Shown piece by piece: positions 16,499 through 24,641 of a stretch of DNA of 48,618 nucleotides. How positions within the stretch are numbered: the stretch's first letter is position 1; the number at the start of each line of letters is the position of its first letter. The notes below the pieces were generated by a model, which was given only the letters and a program-made list of their open reading frames with translations, was not told where the DNA came from and searched no databases. The DNA comes from Ignavibacteria bacterium CG2_30_36_16 (lineage in GTDB: Bacteria; Bacteroidota; Ignavibacteria; Ignavibacteriales; Ignavibacteriaceae): NCBI GenBank assembly GCA_001873185.1, contig MNYQ01000138.1:1-48618 (forward strand), given 5' to 3'. The position numbers and the translations under genes are program-made.

Positions 16499-16502
16499 TT
16501 GT

Positions 16503-17003
16503 TTAAATCTCCAGCGAATCTTTTGCAATTTGTTTTGCCGAGTTAAGCGCTGTTAGATTTGCTTCATAACTTCTTGTTGCGGCAATCATCTCAACCATTT
16601 CTGTTATGATGTTCACGTTCGACATCTGCACGTAGCCATTTTCATCAGCATCCGGATGATCCGGCATATAAATAATATCGCCCGCTTTTTTATCAACTTC
16701 TTCTTCAAAACTAATTTTTGCTTCATCGGGATTTCTGATTCCGGGTGAAGAGTTTGGGAATGCTATATGGTCATCACGGGTAACTGCCATTGGGATATTC
16801 ATTTTCTGAAGATCAATATTATTTGAAAATGAATTATTCTTTTGAGAGACGGTCATATATTTACGCTGATATGGTTTGCCGTCTTCGGTGCGTATGTTAT
16901 CGGCATTAGCAATGTTTTCAGCTATTATGTTCATCTTTCTTCTTTGAACACTCATGCCGTTTGCGCTAATATTAAACCCGCTGAACTCGCCGCCTACTTT
17001 CAT
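16503..17003 (-). CDS. flgC: Flagellar rod protein FlgC
   Basis: FlgC is a proximal rod subunit. The N-terminus has the rod motif (FSGFNISANGMSVQRRKMNIIAENIANADNIRTEDGKPYQRKYM). The C-terminus has the partner helix (PDHPDADENGYVQMSNVNIITEMVEMIAATRSYEANLTALNSAKQIAKDSLEI). At 166 residues it is slightly longer than enterobacterial FlgC because of a middle insert. The start overlaps the flgB stop by 4 bp. Confidence 0.96.
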   Translation of the reverse strand: MKVGGEFSGFNISANGMSVQRRKMNIIAENIANADNIRTEDGKPYQRKYMTVSQKNNSFSNNIDLQKMNIPMAVTRDDHIAFPNSSPGIRNPDEAKISFEEEVDKKAGDIIYMPDHPDADENGYVQMSNVNIITEMVEMIAATRSYEANLTALNSAKQIAKDSLEI

Positions 17004-17386
17004 TGTCCGCCTCCCTTAATTACAGATTGAAGGCTTTTAAAATGAGCGCTTATTTTTCTTGAAGCAAATTTGAAATTGAGTGTGTTTTTGGCAAGCTCGC
17101 CCATCTCTTTTTCTATTTCTACATTGTTAATCCCGGATGCATTATACACTTCATTACTAAACGAGCGGGGGAATTGATTGAAACCCGGCTCAACAATTTT
17201 TATGTGTTTACTATTTGAAGATTTAATGGCGGAATTTATGTTTTGGCTAAGCACATCGGAAAAGGAAACATCTTCGCGCTTATAGTTTTCAGTTCCGACA
17301 TTAGCTATGTTTTTGCTGATCACTTTATTTTTAACCGAGCAAAAATCAATAAAGTTTTCTAACAGTTTTATGTTTGAGCCTGACAT
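17000..17386 (-). CDS. flgB: Flagellar rod protein FlgB
   Basis: FlgB is a proximal rod subunit. The 128-residue protein has the rod N-terminal pattern (LENFIDFCSVKNKVISKNIANVGTENYKREDVSFSDVL) and the C-terminal helix (NNVEIEKEMGELAKNTLNFKFASRKISAHFKSLQSVIKGG). It is the first gene after a 121-bp gap that contains a sigma-54-like promoter, so it probably heads the operon that runs through flgD. TTAGGA, 6 nt upstream of the ATG, is the likely ribosome binding site. Confidence 0.95.
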   Translation of the reverse strand: MSGSNIKLLENFIDFCSVKNKVISKNIANVGTENYKREDVSFSDVLSQNINSAIKSSNSKHIKIVEPGFNQFPRSFSNEVYNASGINNVEIEKEMGELAKNTLNFKFASRKISAHFKSLQSVIKGGGQ

Positions 17387-17417
17387 CTAATATCCTAAGA
17401 TTTTTTCAAAGGAAGTG

Positions 17418-17432
17418 GCAAAATGAATGCCA
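17418..17432 (-). promoter_or_regulatory. Sigma-54-like promoter upstream of flgB
   Basis: On the minus strand the sequence is TGGCATTCATTTTGC. The sigma-54 consensus is TGGCAYR-N4-TTGCW. The essential GG and GC pairs are present with the required spacing, as is the full TGGCA...TTGC frame. The -12 element lies about 32 nt before the flgB ATG, leaving a short leader with a ribosome binding site. No rpoN or activator gene is in the window, so use of this site is inference. Confidence 0.6.
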
Positions 17433-17507
17433 GGTAATGATGGGAAAATTAATCAGCGTTTATGAATGAATTGCTTCCGCCGCTGGCTAATTTTGCACAG
17501 TTGGGAT

Positions 17508-17756
17508 TTATTGGTCAGAGTAATCGAGAACTACTGTTTTAGATTGCCCGCAAGTACAAACAAACTTGATCTCCTTAATAGCGTCCTTCTCATCTTTTTT
17601 TAAAATGATTTTAATTCCGTCCTGGCTGTCTTCTTCAATTGTTATTTTTGCTTTTCCGCTTATTTTTGCAAATTTAGATTTAACCACCGTGCCTTTATTA
17701 ATGGCGTGGTCAAAATAGAACTCATTAAAAATTGCTTCTTCAAAATCATCAGCCAT
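17508..17756 (-). CDS. Small uncharacterised protein with CxC motif, end of chemotaxis operon
   Basis: I do not recognise this 82-residue protein. It is acidic at the N-terminus (MADDFEEAIFNEFYFDHAINKG) and then predicted to be beta-rich (KITIEEDSQDGIKIILKKDEKDAIKEIKFVCTCGQSKTVVLDY). The C-terminal FVCTCG holds its only cysteines, spaced as CxC. The ORF track begins at 17771, but the ATG at 17756 follows the cheB stop and has GAGG about 10 nt upstream. It lies directly after cheB and before the flgB promoter, so it is probably the last gene of the che unit. A metal or redox role for the CxC is only a guess. Confidence 0.65.
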   Translation of the reverse strand: MADDFEEAIFNEFYFDHAINKGTVVKSKFAKISGKAKITIEEDSQDGIKIILKKDEKDAIKEIKFVCTCGQSKTVVLDYSDQ

Positions 17757-17757
17757 A

Positions 17758-18831
17758 TTACAATACCTCATTAATTATTTTTGCCACATCTTCAAGCGAA
17801 GCCGTTACATCTGCAAACCCTGCATCTACAATTGATTTAGGCATACCATAAACAACGCACGACGCCTCATCCTGCGCAACGCAATAGCCGCCTAACTGCT
17901 TTAATTGTCTTATCCCTTCAAGCCCGTCTTTTCCCATACCGGTCATAATAACACCGAGCGTATGTTTGCCATAAACTTTTACAACCGACTCCATCATCAC
18001 ATCCACAGAGGGGCGGTGAAGCGTTGTAGCAGGCTGTTCCGATATATCGATAAAAACTCCGCCATTTGAGTTTTTTTTAACCGTCATATGAAATCCGCCC
18101 GGCGCAAAATAAACCACGCCGTTGCGTACCGGTTCTTCATGTTCGGCTTCTTTCACTTCAAGTTCACTTAAAGTATCCAACCTTTGTGCCAGAGATTTAG
18201 TAAACTTTGGCGGCATGTGCTGCACAATAAAATAAGGCACTATATTTTTCTTAAGAAAACGGGGAACAACTTTTTGAAGGCTCATCGGTCCGCCGGTTGA
18301 GATACCGAGTGCAACGGCTTTGTACACATTGCGTGGAAGATGGTTTTGTGTTTTTAATTGGGCTGAAGTTCGTGCTGTGGAATTTTTGTTTGTAAGCTGC
18401 TTAAGCCTTTCGAGCCGCTCGCGCAGTGAACGCTGTTTTACAATTGCTTTTATTTTTCTAATTAAATCATCGCGAATGTGGATTATGTTTACATTAATAT
18501 AAGAAAGCTCTTTCGGAATAAAATCTACCGCTCCTAATTCCATAGCCTGAATAGTTGATTCGGCGCCTTCGCTTGTAAGCGAACTAACCATAATTACGGC
18601 GGTTGGACAGTCCTCCATAATTTTTTTCAGCGCAGTCAAACCATTCATGCGCGGCATCTCAATATCCATAGTAACGATATCAGGTCTTAGCTTTTTTACA
18701 AGATTGTACCCTTCTTCTCCATCCCGTGCTGTTGCTATAACATCAATGTTCTCATCGCTTTTTAACATTATTTCGAGCGACTTCCGCATAAAAGCCGAGT
18801 CGTCAACTATTATCGTTTTTATTTTCTGCAT
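17758..18831 (-). CDS. cheB: Chemotaxis protein-glutamate methylesterase CheB
   Basis: CheB removes methyl groups from (or deamidates) chemoreceptors when phosphorylated by CheA, giving adaptation. It has an N-terminal receiver domain with phospho-acceptor D56 (IVTMDIEMPRMNG) and K106 (FIPKE). The C-terminal methylesterase domain has the triad S178 (LGISTGGP), H205 (VQHMPP) and D302 (TGMGKDG). The ORF track starts at 18873; the ATG at 18831 (MQKIKTIIVDDSAFMRK) fits the usual N-terminus and lies 4 bp after the cheA stop, so it is preferred. No receptor gene is in the window. Confidence 0.96.
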   Translation of the reverse strand: MQKIKTIIVDDSAFMRKSLEIMLKSDENIDVIATARDGEEGYNLVKKLRPDIVTMDIEMPRMNGLTALKKIMEDCPTAVIMVSSLTSEGAESTIQAMELGAVDFIPKELSYINVNIIHIRDDLIRKIKAIVKQRSLRERLERLKQLTNKNSTARTSAQLKTQNHLPRNVYKAVALGISTGGPMSLQKVVPRFLKKNIVPYFIVQHMPPKFTKSLAQRLDTLSELEVKEAEHEEPVRNGVVYFAPGGFHMTVKKNSNGGVFIDISEQPATTLHRPSVDVMMESVVKVYGKHTLGVIMTGMGKDGLEGIRQLKQLGGYCVAQDEASCVVYGMPKSIVDAGFADVTASLEDVAKIINEVL

Positions 18832-18835
18832 CAAT

Positions 18836-20731
18836 TTATTCTTGAATTTTGTGAAGCAGTTCGCTGATATCAAGTATCATTACAACCGTGCCGTCTCCCA
18901 TTATTGTAGAGCCCGCAATTCCCGGAACATTGCCGAGGTAATTACCGAGAGATTTAATTACAACTTCCTTTTGACCGATAAGTTCGTCAACTTTAATTCC
19001 GAAGCGTTTTTCGGCTATACCCACAACAACGACATACTGCCAAATACTCTCTTTTTTTTCTTTAGTATCATAGAGCAATTTTTCGATAGAAAGAAGTGGA
19101 AGAACCGAATCTCTGTTTCGAATAACCTCGTGATTATTTATAGTGGTTATATTATCGGCATGAACACGCAATACTTCTATTATTGAATTTAACGGCACTA
19201 CAACTTTCTCTTTGTCAATCCGGACAATCATACCCGGTATAATTGCCAGTGTTAAAGGAAGTTTGATTAATATTTTTGTTCCCTGTCCAACATTCGATTC
19301 AATTGAAATTATTCCTCGAAGTTTTGTTACGTTTGTTTTTACTACGTCCATTCCAACGCCTCTGCCGGAAACATTTGTAACAACTTCAGCCGTCGAAAAT
19401 CCCGGGAGAAAAATAAGGTTTAGAGCATCCTGTCTCGAAAGTTCGGCTGCCTTTTCTTTTGTAATCATCCCCTTACTAACTGCTTTCTGTTTTATTTTAT
19501 CGGGGTCAATCCCTTTGCCATCGTCTTCAATACAAATTAGAATATTGTTGCCTTCATGTTCGGCGCTTAATTTAATCGTTCCAGCTCTATTTTTATCCGC
19601 AGCTTCTCTTTGTTCGGGCATTTCAATTCCATGGTCAGCCGAGTTGCGTATAAGATGGACGAGAGGATCGTTTATTTCTTCAATTAGAGTTTTGTCAAGT
19701 TCTGTTTCTTCACCGCTTATTTCAATTTTGATTTCTTTCTTTGCATCTTTAGCGAGGTCGCGCACAACTCTCGGGAACCGGTTAAATACTTTCCCTATTT
19801 TTATCATTCTGGTTTTCATCACAACAAGCTGAAGCTCATTTGTCATCAGATCTATTTGTTTGGCAGCTTCCGCCAGGTCGTGAGAAAATTTTGTTCCTTC
19901 CAATTCTAACGCTACTTCGGAGTTTACCTGCTGCAGCCTGTTCCTTCCGAGTACAAGTTCCGAGACGATATTTAATAAATCGTCTAACCGTTCCACGTCA
20001 ACGCGTATGTTATTATCCCCTTTTCGCTTCGCGCCGGGCACAACTGCGGCGCCGTTTTGCGCGTCTTTATGTTCTTCTGTTTGAAAATGATTTTCTGTTT
20101 CGCTTTGAATTTCATGTTCAATTTCTAAAGGAACACTTTCGTTAATGCCAGGGCTTTCGATATTCTGAACTTGTGCTGACGCTTCAATTATCTTTACCTC
20201 TTCCGTGGATTCAACTTTTGTTTTCTTTTTTCTACCGGGAGTTTTTTTTGCTGTGGATTTTTTCTTCGCAGCCGTTTTTTCTGGCTTTGTTATTTGTACG
20301 GTTGAAGGGATTTCTAATTTTTGAATTAAGTCCGCAAGTAATTCTACAACACCTTCAACTTCAATATCTTCATTAGCGTTAACTTCAACCGAGTCTAATA
20401 TTACTTTTAAAAGATCGTATGAAGAAAGTATTCCATCCATAAGTTCACTTGATAATGCAGCTTCACCTTTACGGAGTTTATTTAAAATATCTTCACATTT
20501 GTGTGTAACGCGGGTCATTTTGTCGAGACCGAGAAAACCGGATGTTCCTTTAATAGTATGAAATCCCCGAAAAATTTGATTAAGCAATTCCATATCATCC
20601 GGGCGTTTTTCAATTTCAACGAGGTCAATATCAAGTTTTTCCAGTATCTCTTTTGTTTCGATTATAAAACTTTCAACAATCTCCTTCATTTCGGGATCGC
20701 TGAGCATATTGTATGTAGTTTCTGCTGCCAT
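18836..20731 (-). CDS. cheA: Chemotaxis histidine kinase CheA
   Basis: CheA is the receptor-coupled kinase that phosphorylates CheY and CheB. Residues 1-115 are the Hpt/P1 domain with phospho-acceptor H58 (IFRGFHTIKGTSGFLG). Residues 242-305 are the P3 dimerisation domain. Residues 310-492 are the ATPase: N box HLIRNSADHGIE, G1 EDDGKGID, F box LIFLPGFSTA, G2 GRGVGMDVV. Residues 495-631 are the CheW-like regulatory domain. The linker at 145-240 is Lys/Ala-rich then acidic, with no recognisable CheY-binding P2 domain. The 631-residue length is normal for a P2-less CheA. It sits 2 bp downstream of the cheZ-like gene. Confidence 0.97.
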   Translation of the reverse strand: MAAETTYNMLSDPEMKEIVESFIIETKEILEKLDIDLVEIEKRPDDMELLNQIFRGFHTIKGTSGFLGLDKMTRVTHKCEDILNKLRKGEAALSSELMDGILSSYDLLKVILDSVEVNANEDIEVEGVVELLADLIQKLEIPSTVQITKPEKTAAKKKSTAKKTPGRKKKTKVESTEEVKIIEASAQVQNIESPGINESVPLEIEHEIQSETENHFQTEEHKDAQNGAAVVPGAKRKGDNNIRVDVERLDDLLNIVSELVLGRNRLQQVNSEVALELEGTKFSHDLAEAAKQIDLMTNELQLVVMKTRMIKIGKVFNRFPRVVRDLAKDAKKEIKIEISGEETELDKTLIEEINDPLVHLIRNSADHGIEMPEQREAADKNRAGTIKLSAEHEGNNILICIEDDGKGIDPDKIKQKAVSKGMITKEKAAELSRQDALNLIFLPGFSTAEVVTNVSGRGVGMDVVKTNVTKLRGIISIESNVGQGTKILIKLPLTLAIIPGMIVRIDKEKVVVPLNSIIEVLRVHADNITTINNHEVIRNRDSVLPLLSIEKLLYDTKEKKESIWQYVVVVGIAEKRFGIKVDELIGQKEVVIKSLGNYLGNVPGIAGSTIMGDGTVVMILDISELLHKIQE

Positions 20732-20733
20732 AA

Positions 20734-21492
20734 TTATGAAAACAATTTATCTATTTCGTCTTGTGTTGTTCTAAATCCGTTATTGTTTACGAGTGAATCT
20801 GCCAACTGCTGCTGGCTTACATCTTTGCCGTAACGGGCTTCAGGGTTAAAACTTGCATCGTCCGGGACGGCAATTTTCATGGTTTTTAATTCGTCGTTAT
20901 TTGTTTCCTGAAAATCTACAAGCAGTAAAGATAGTTTATTCTGCACACCGCTTATTAAATGATTAACCGCCGATAACTGCTGTGAAGTAATATCCTGAAC
21001 TTGAAGTGATAAAGTAATATTGTAAGCGTCATTTTTAATTTTTTGAAGAACGCTTAGCACACTATTAAGCTCTTCATATTCGTTATTGAGTTCTTCATAA
21101 TTAATTAGTAAAGATTTCGCTTCGGGATTATCTTTTACTGCTTCAGTTAGTTTTTGAATAATTTTCGATTTCTGTTTTTCTCTTTCGGTTAAGCCTTTCA
21201 AATCTTTTTCTATCGAATCGATATCTGAGTTTATTAAATCGACAATGTCGAGAATTTCAGTTGTTGCTAGTTCGGTAGCTTCGGTAACATCAGCGATTTG
21301 GTTAGATGCTTTCGGTATTTTAGTAGTGCTATCGGCAATAGAGCTGTTTATATTTTCGAGAAGCGGAACTGTTTCCTGCATAAAGTCAATTAAACTTTGT
21401 ATTATAGGAATCAGCTTCTGCCCGTAGCGAAAGACTGATTTAAGATCGTTAAGTTTTTCAAAAAGCTCGGTCATGTTTGCTGGTCGGTTCAT
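20734..21492 (-). CDS. cheZ: CheZ-like CheY-phosphate phosphatase
   Basis: CheZ speeds CheY-P dephosphorylation and so ends the motor signal. The CheZ active-site pattern DxxxQ is present as QVQDITSQQL, with D167 and Q171 aligning to E. coli D143 and Q147. Upstream, KIPKASNQIADVTEATELATTEILDIVD matches the CheZ hairpin-helix segment. The last residues TTQDEIDKLFS resemble the CheY-binding C-terminal peptide of CheZ and also the EIDALL peptide of FliM. The remainder is a long helical bundle. The 252-residue length is near normal. It lies between cheY and cheA, which supports the call. CheZ is best known from Proteobacteria, so this is a divergent member. Confidence 0.8.
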   Translation of the reverse strand: MNRPANMTELFEKLNDLKSVFRYGQKLIPIIQSLIDFMQETVPLLENINSSIADSTTKIPKASNQIADVTEATELATTEILDIVDLINSDIDSIEKDLKGLTEREKQKSKIIQKLTEAVKDNPEAKSLLINYEELNNEYEELNSVLSVLQKIKNDAYNITLSLQVQDITSQQLSAVNHLISGVQNKLSLLLVDFQETNNDELKTMKIAVPDDASFNPEARYGKDVSQQQLADSLVNNNGFRTTQDEIDKLFS

Positions 21493-21504
21493 TTCTTCAC
21501 CCTA

Positions 21505-21882
21505 TTAATTGGTTGATAATATTTGCTCTATTTTTTCCCGGAGCACTTGCGGTGTAAAAGGTTTTACAACATAATTATTTACTTTGGCTTGAAGCGCTTC
21601 TATTATATCTTCTTTAACTCCGCGCGTAGTAACCATAAGGATTGGCAGAGATGATAGTTTCTGATCCGAACGTATTGCGCGTGTTAACTCAAGCCCGGAG
21701 AGCACCGGCATATTCCAGTCCGTTATTACAAAGTTTATAGAGTCATCTGCCGCTAATTTAACAAGCGCTTCTTTACCATCGGCGGCTTCTACATAGTTGC
21801 TAAAACCAAGATTGCGCAAGCTATTAAAAACAATTCTACGCATTGTTACTGAATCATCAACAATTAAAAATTTTAATTCCAT
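21505..21882 (-). CDS. cheY: Chemotaxis response regulator CheY
   Basis: This single receiver domain (125 residues) is the motor-binding output of the pathway. Acidic pocket D9/D10 (IVDDSVTMRRIV), phospho-acceptor D55 (ITDWNMP), the signalling Thr in MVTTRG and the invariant Lys in VVKPFTP are all in place. The sequence DWNMPVLSGLELTRAIR and the VTTRG..EDIIEAL segment are closer to canonical CheY than to the neighbouring receiver protein. It is followed at 12 bp by the cheZ-like gene, pairing a regulator with its phosphatase. Confidence 0.94.
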   Translation of the reverse strand: MELKFLIVDDSVTMRRIVFNSLRNLGFSNYVEAADGKEALVKLAADDSINFVITDWNMPVLSGLELTRAIRSDQKLSSLPILMVTTRGVKEDIIEALQAKVNNYVVKPFTPQVLREKIEQILSTN

Positions 21883-21891
21883 TAATTAACC

Positions 21892-22257
21892 TCAATTTAA
21901 ATATTTAGACACTTCATATATTATCCGCTTCGGATCGAACGGCTTAATTAGGTAAGAATTTGCTCCGCATTCTAATCCCTTAGATATTTCATCGCTTCCT
22001 GAAAGCGAAGACAAAATGATGATAGGCGTTTCTTTATATTCATTATTATTCCGTATAGTTTTTATTAATTCAAATCCATCAAGATTGGGCATATTAAGAT
22101 CTGTTATTATCAAATCAATTTTACATGCAGGAATTTTTTCTAAAGCTTCCATACCGTCGCTTGCAGGAATAATATCAAAACCTTTAGCAGATAACGCAAA
22201 CGCGACAAATTTTCTTATCGAAGGCGAATCATCCGCAACAAGTACAACCTTTTTCAT
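21892..22257 (-). CDS. Second CheY-like receiver protein
   Basis: This 121-residue stand-alone receiver domain has D9/D10 (VADDSPSIRKFV), phospho-acceptor D53 (ITDLNMPNLDG), a Ser at the Thr switch position (IILSSLSGSDE) and the Lys in LIKPFDP. It may be a phosphate sink, a competitor at the motor, or an adaptation regulator. The sequence alone does not decide. It lies between cheR and cheY with 9-bp spacing on both sides, within the chemotaxis operon. Confidence 0.9.
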   Translation of the reverse strand: MKKVVLVADDSPSIRKFVAFALSAKGFDIIPASDGMEALEKIPACKIDLIITDLNMPNLDGFELIKTIRNNNEYKETPIIILSSLSGSDEISKGLECGANSYLIKPFDPKRIIYEVSKYLN

Positions 22258-22265
22258 ATTGTTTA

Positions 22266-23159
22266 CTACTCCTTCTTGTAACCAATCGTTTTGGGAAAAC
22301 TAATAAGCTTAAAAGCTTTGGATATTCCGTGCAACGTTTCGGAATACCCGATGAATAAATAACCGCCTTTTGATAATGAATTGTAGAGCGAATTAACTAC
22401 TTTAATTTTCGAATCAGCATTGAAATAAATCAGTACATTTGCGCAATAAATGATGTCAAAGTTCATCATCATTTTCATAGCCATAGTATCGTATAAGTTA
22501 AGCAGTCTAAAAGAAACCATATTTTTAATCTGCGGCAGTATCTCGAAACCTGCAGCATTTTGTTTGAAATATTTTTTTAAATAATAAGCGGGAGCGTTAC
22601 GAATCGAATACTCTTTATAAACGCCGTTCTTAGCCGTATCCAGCACGGCTGAACTTATATCGGTTCCCACAATTTCAAATTCAATATTGGGAAAGCGGGG
22701 TTTGATAAGATCCCAAATAACTATAGCAACAGAATATGGCTCTTCGCCGGAAGAACTTGCTGCGCTCCAAATGCGTATTTTGTTTTTACCGGATTTTTTC
22801 TTTTCAGCAATCAGCTCGGGCATAACTGTGTTTACAAGGACGTCGAGCTGTGGTTGATTTCGGAAGAAGAATGTTTCGTTAATTGTAATTGCTTCGAACA
22901 GATATTTTTTCTCGGAAGAGGAATTCGTACTGTATTTCAAATGATCGAGATAGTGATCGAATGATTCAAGCCCGAGAAAGGCAATGCGTTTTTGAAGCCT
23001 GCTTTCCAGCAAATACTTTTTATTATCCTGAAAATAAATACCGCAGTTTTCGTAAATGTATTGTCTCCAGTTTTCAAAAGAAGAGACCGACAAAGCGAGA
23101 CTTTGTTTTTGATTCAGAAAACTATTTCGGGCAACTGCAAGTGTTGATAGATTATTCAT
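22266..23159 (-). CDS. cheR: Chemotaxis protein methyltransferase CheR
   Basis: CheR adds methyl groups from SAM to receptor glutamates. The N-terminal helical domain is followed by the CheR signature ITINETFFFRNQPQLDVL (91-108). The SAM-binding motif is IRIWSAASSSGEEPYSVAI (129-146). Later motifs include IVGTDISSAVLDTAKNGVY, FDIIYCANVLIYFN and LSKGGYLFIGYSETLHG. At 297 residues the length is normal. It sits 9 bp after the HEAT-repeat gene, early in the che operon. Confidence 0.96.
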   Translation of the reverse strand: MNNLSTLAVARNSFLNQKQSLALSVSSFENWRQYIYENCGIYFQDNKKYLLESRLQKRIAFLGLESFDHYLDHLKYSTNSSSEKKYLFEAITINETFFFRNQPQLDVLVNTVMPELIAEKKKSGKNKIRIWSAASSSGEEPYSVAIVIWDLIKPRFPNIEFEIVGTDISSAVLDTAKNGVYKEYSIRNAPAYYLKKYFKQNAAGFEILPQIKNMVSFRLLNLYDTMAMKMMMNFDIIYCANVLIYFNADSKIKVVNSLYNSLSKGGYLFIGYSETLHGISKAFKLISFPKTIGYKKE

Positions 23160-23168
23160 GCCTTATTA

Positions 23169-24563
23169 TCAATTTTTATTTTCATATTCAGCTGAGAATT
23201 GGGCTAAAATCATACTTGCTCTTTCACTTATCATTTCTTCCTGATCTTCAGAAAGTTTTACAAGAGCAGTCAAAGATTCTTCTCCCGGATTAGATTCGAG
23301 CAATTCTAAAAGTTTTAATTTATTCCACAAGTTGTCATCTTCAATCATTTTATCCACGAACATCAGCGCCGTAGATGGCTCTAACAAAAAAAGCAGTTCG
23401 GCTGATGTGCGCCTAATTTCTTCATCAGAATTATTCAAACAATTCACAAACGAATCAAGAAGACTGCGAAGTTCAATTTGATATATTGAAGAAGTTATCT
23501 GACCGGGATTGTCGTCGTATATTTCTTTTATTAAAGATAGAATGTGGCGAAGATTTTTAGGAACGGAATTTATTACTCCGTTCAACTTAGAGAGCAAAAA
23601 GTTACGGTTCTCAAAGAACTTCGGTTTTAATGTCTCGTCCAATTCTGCATCTTCACCATAAATATTTAAACATGCCGCAACAACATCGCCGTCATTAAAT
23701 TCTGAAACGAGCTGGGCTGCCGCTTTCTTATATTTTATTTCCGCTTCAGCTATGGTTAACAGAATAAGGTTTTTCATTCGCTCGTCATATGGAACGTCAA
23801 AACTAAATTTTTCTTTGAGGGAATAAATAGACTCGAGCAAAGGCCAAACAAGAGCACCTTCCGTTGAATTCAGTTCATTAAGAAGAAAAAAGAAAGTTTC
23901 CATATTGCCGATAAGTCCAAGGCTTTCAATCATCGCAAACTGCGTAATCACATCTTCGCTGCGGTATCTTGAAATTATAAATTCGCGTGCTTCTTCGCAG
24001 CCAATTTTACCAAAGGCTTCAACAACCATCGGTTTGTAAAGTTCGCTCTGGTTATATATCTCGATAAGATCTTCCACCGAATCTGAGTGGGCTAAATTTC
24101 CGAGCGCCTCTACACACGCAAGGATGACATTTTCATTTTCGTTTTCTTTCATCACTTGTACTATTTTAGAATAAGCGCTTGAATCGCCTATTAAACCAAG
24201 AATATCGATAAGGAATTTTTTATCATCATCGTTTCCTTTATCAATATAACCGACTAGTGACTGTACTGCGGCTGCGCCAATTTTTAGTAAAATTTCGCCG
24301 GCAAGATTTCTTACTGATATATCTTTTGAGGAAATATATTTAACAAGAATGTGCGGTATTTTTTCATTGCCGTTATAAGATAAAGATAACGATACTGCAT
24401 TTCTCACCCCTTTATCTTGATCCTCGACTAATGCGGTTAACGCCTCAACTAAATCGAGAGTCAGTGATTCGCACATTAGTGATTCAGCAGCGGCAGTTCT
24501 TATAGCTGCATCTTCCGATTTTAGCTGTAAGATTTTTTCATCGTGCATATTTTTGTTACTCAT
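23169..24563 (-). CDS. HEAT-repeat protein heading the chemotaxis operon
   Basis: This 464-residue protein is built of helical HEAT-type repeats (AAAESLMCESLTLDLVEALTALVEDQDKGVRNAVSLSLSYNG; ISVRNLAGEILLKIGAAAVQSLVGYI; AYSKIVQVMKENENENVILACVEALGNLA; SVEDLIEIYNQSELYKPMVVEAFGKIG). It has no signal peptide or membrane segment, so it is cytoplasmic. HEAT proteins are protein-protein scaffolds. Placement as the first gene after a sigma-28-like promoter and 9 bp before cheR suggests a role in chemotaxis, for example as an adaptor for Che proteins. This is inference; no such function is established that I can name. Confidence 0.8.
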   Translation of the reverse strand: MSNKNMHDEKILQLKSEDAAIRTAAAESLMCESLTLDLVEALTALVEDQDKGVRNAVSLSLSYNGNEKIPHILVKYISSKDISVRNLAGEILLKIGAAAVQSLVGYIDKGNDDDKKFLIDILGLIGDSSAYSKIVQVMKENENENVILACVEALGNLAHSDSVEDLIEIYNQSELYKPMVVEAFGKIGCEEAREFIISRYRSEDVITQFAMIESLGLIGNMETFFFLLNELNSTEGALVWPLLESIYSLKEKFSFDVPYDERMKNLILLTIAEAEIKYKKAAAQLVSEFNDGDVVAACLNIYGEDAELDETLKPKFFENRNFLLSKLNGVINSVPKNLRHILSLIKEIYDDNPGQITSSIYQIELRSLLDSFVNCLNNSDEEIRRTSAELLFLLEPSTALMFVDKMIEDDNLWNKLKLLELLESNPGEESLTALVKLSEDQEEMISERASMILAQFSAEYENKN

Positions 24564-24614
24564 TAAAACTTACCATCGATGGTTTATGAAATGCTCAGCC
24601 GGATTCTATTAAGA

Positions 24615-24641
24615 TTATCGTAAAATCCGACTAATGGTTTA
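24615..24641 (-). promoter_or_regulatory. Sigma-28 (FliA)-like promoter of the HEAT-che operon
   Basis: Minus strand TAAA, 15 bases, TACGATAA. This matches the FliA consensus TAAA-N15-GCCGATAA at all four -35 bases, exact spacing and six of eight -10 bases. It lies about 52 nt upstream of the HEAT-gene ATG. It is the best match of three such sites in this cluster, alongside the one before the lone receiver gene. Confidence 0.65.

Noticed and set aside
18647-19186. 179-aa plus-strand ORF
   Set aside because: Antisense to the cheB start and cheA end, both clearly coding on the other strand.
19212-19832. 206-aa plus-strand ORF
   Set aside because: Lies wholly antisense to cheA, is low-complexity hydrophobic/Ser-rich and has no ribosome binding site; a frame shadow of a conserved gene.
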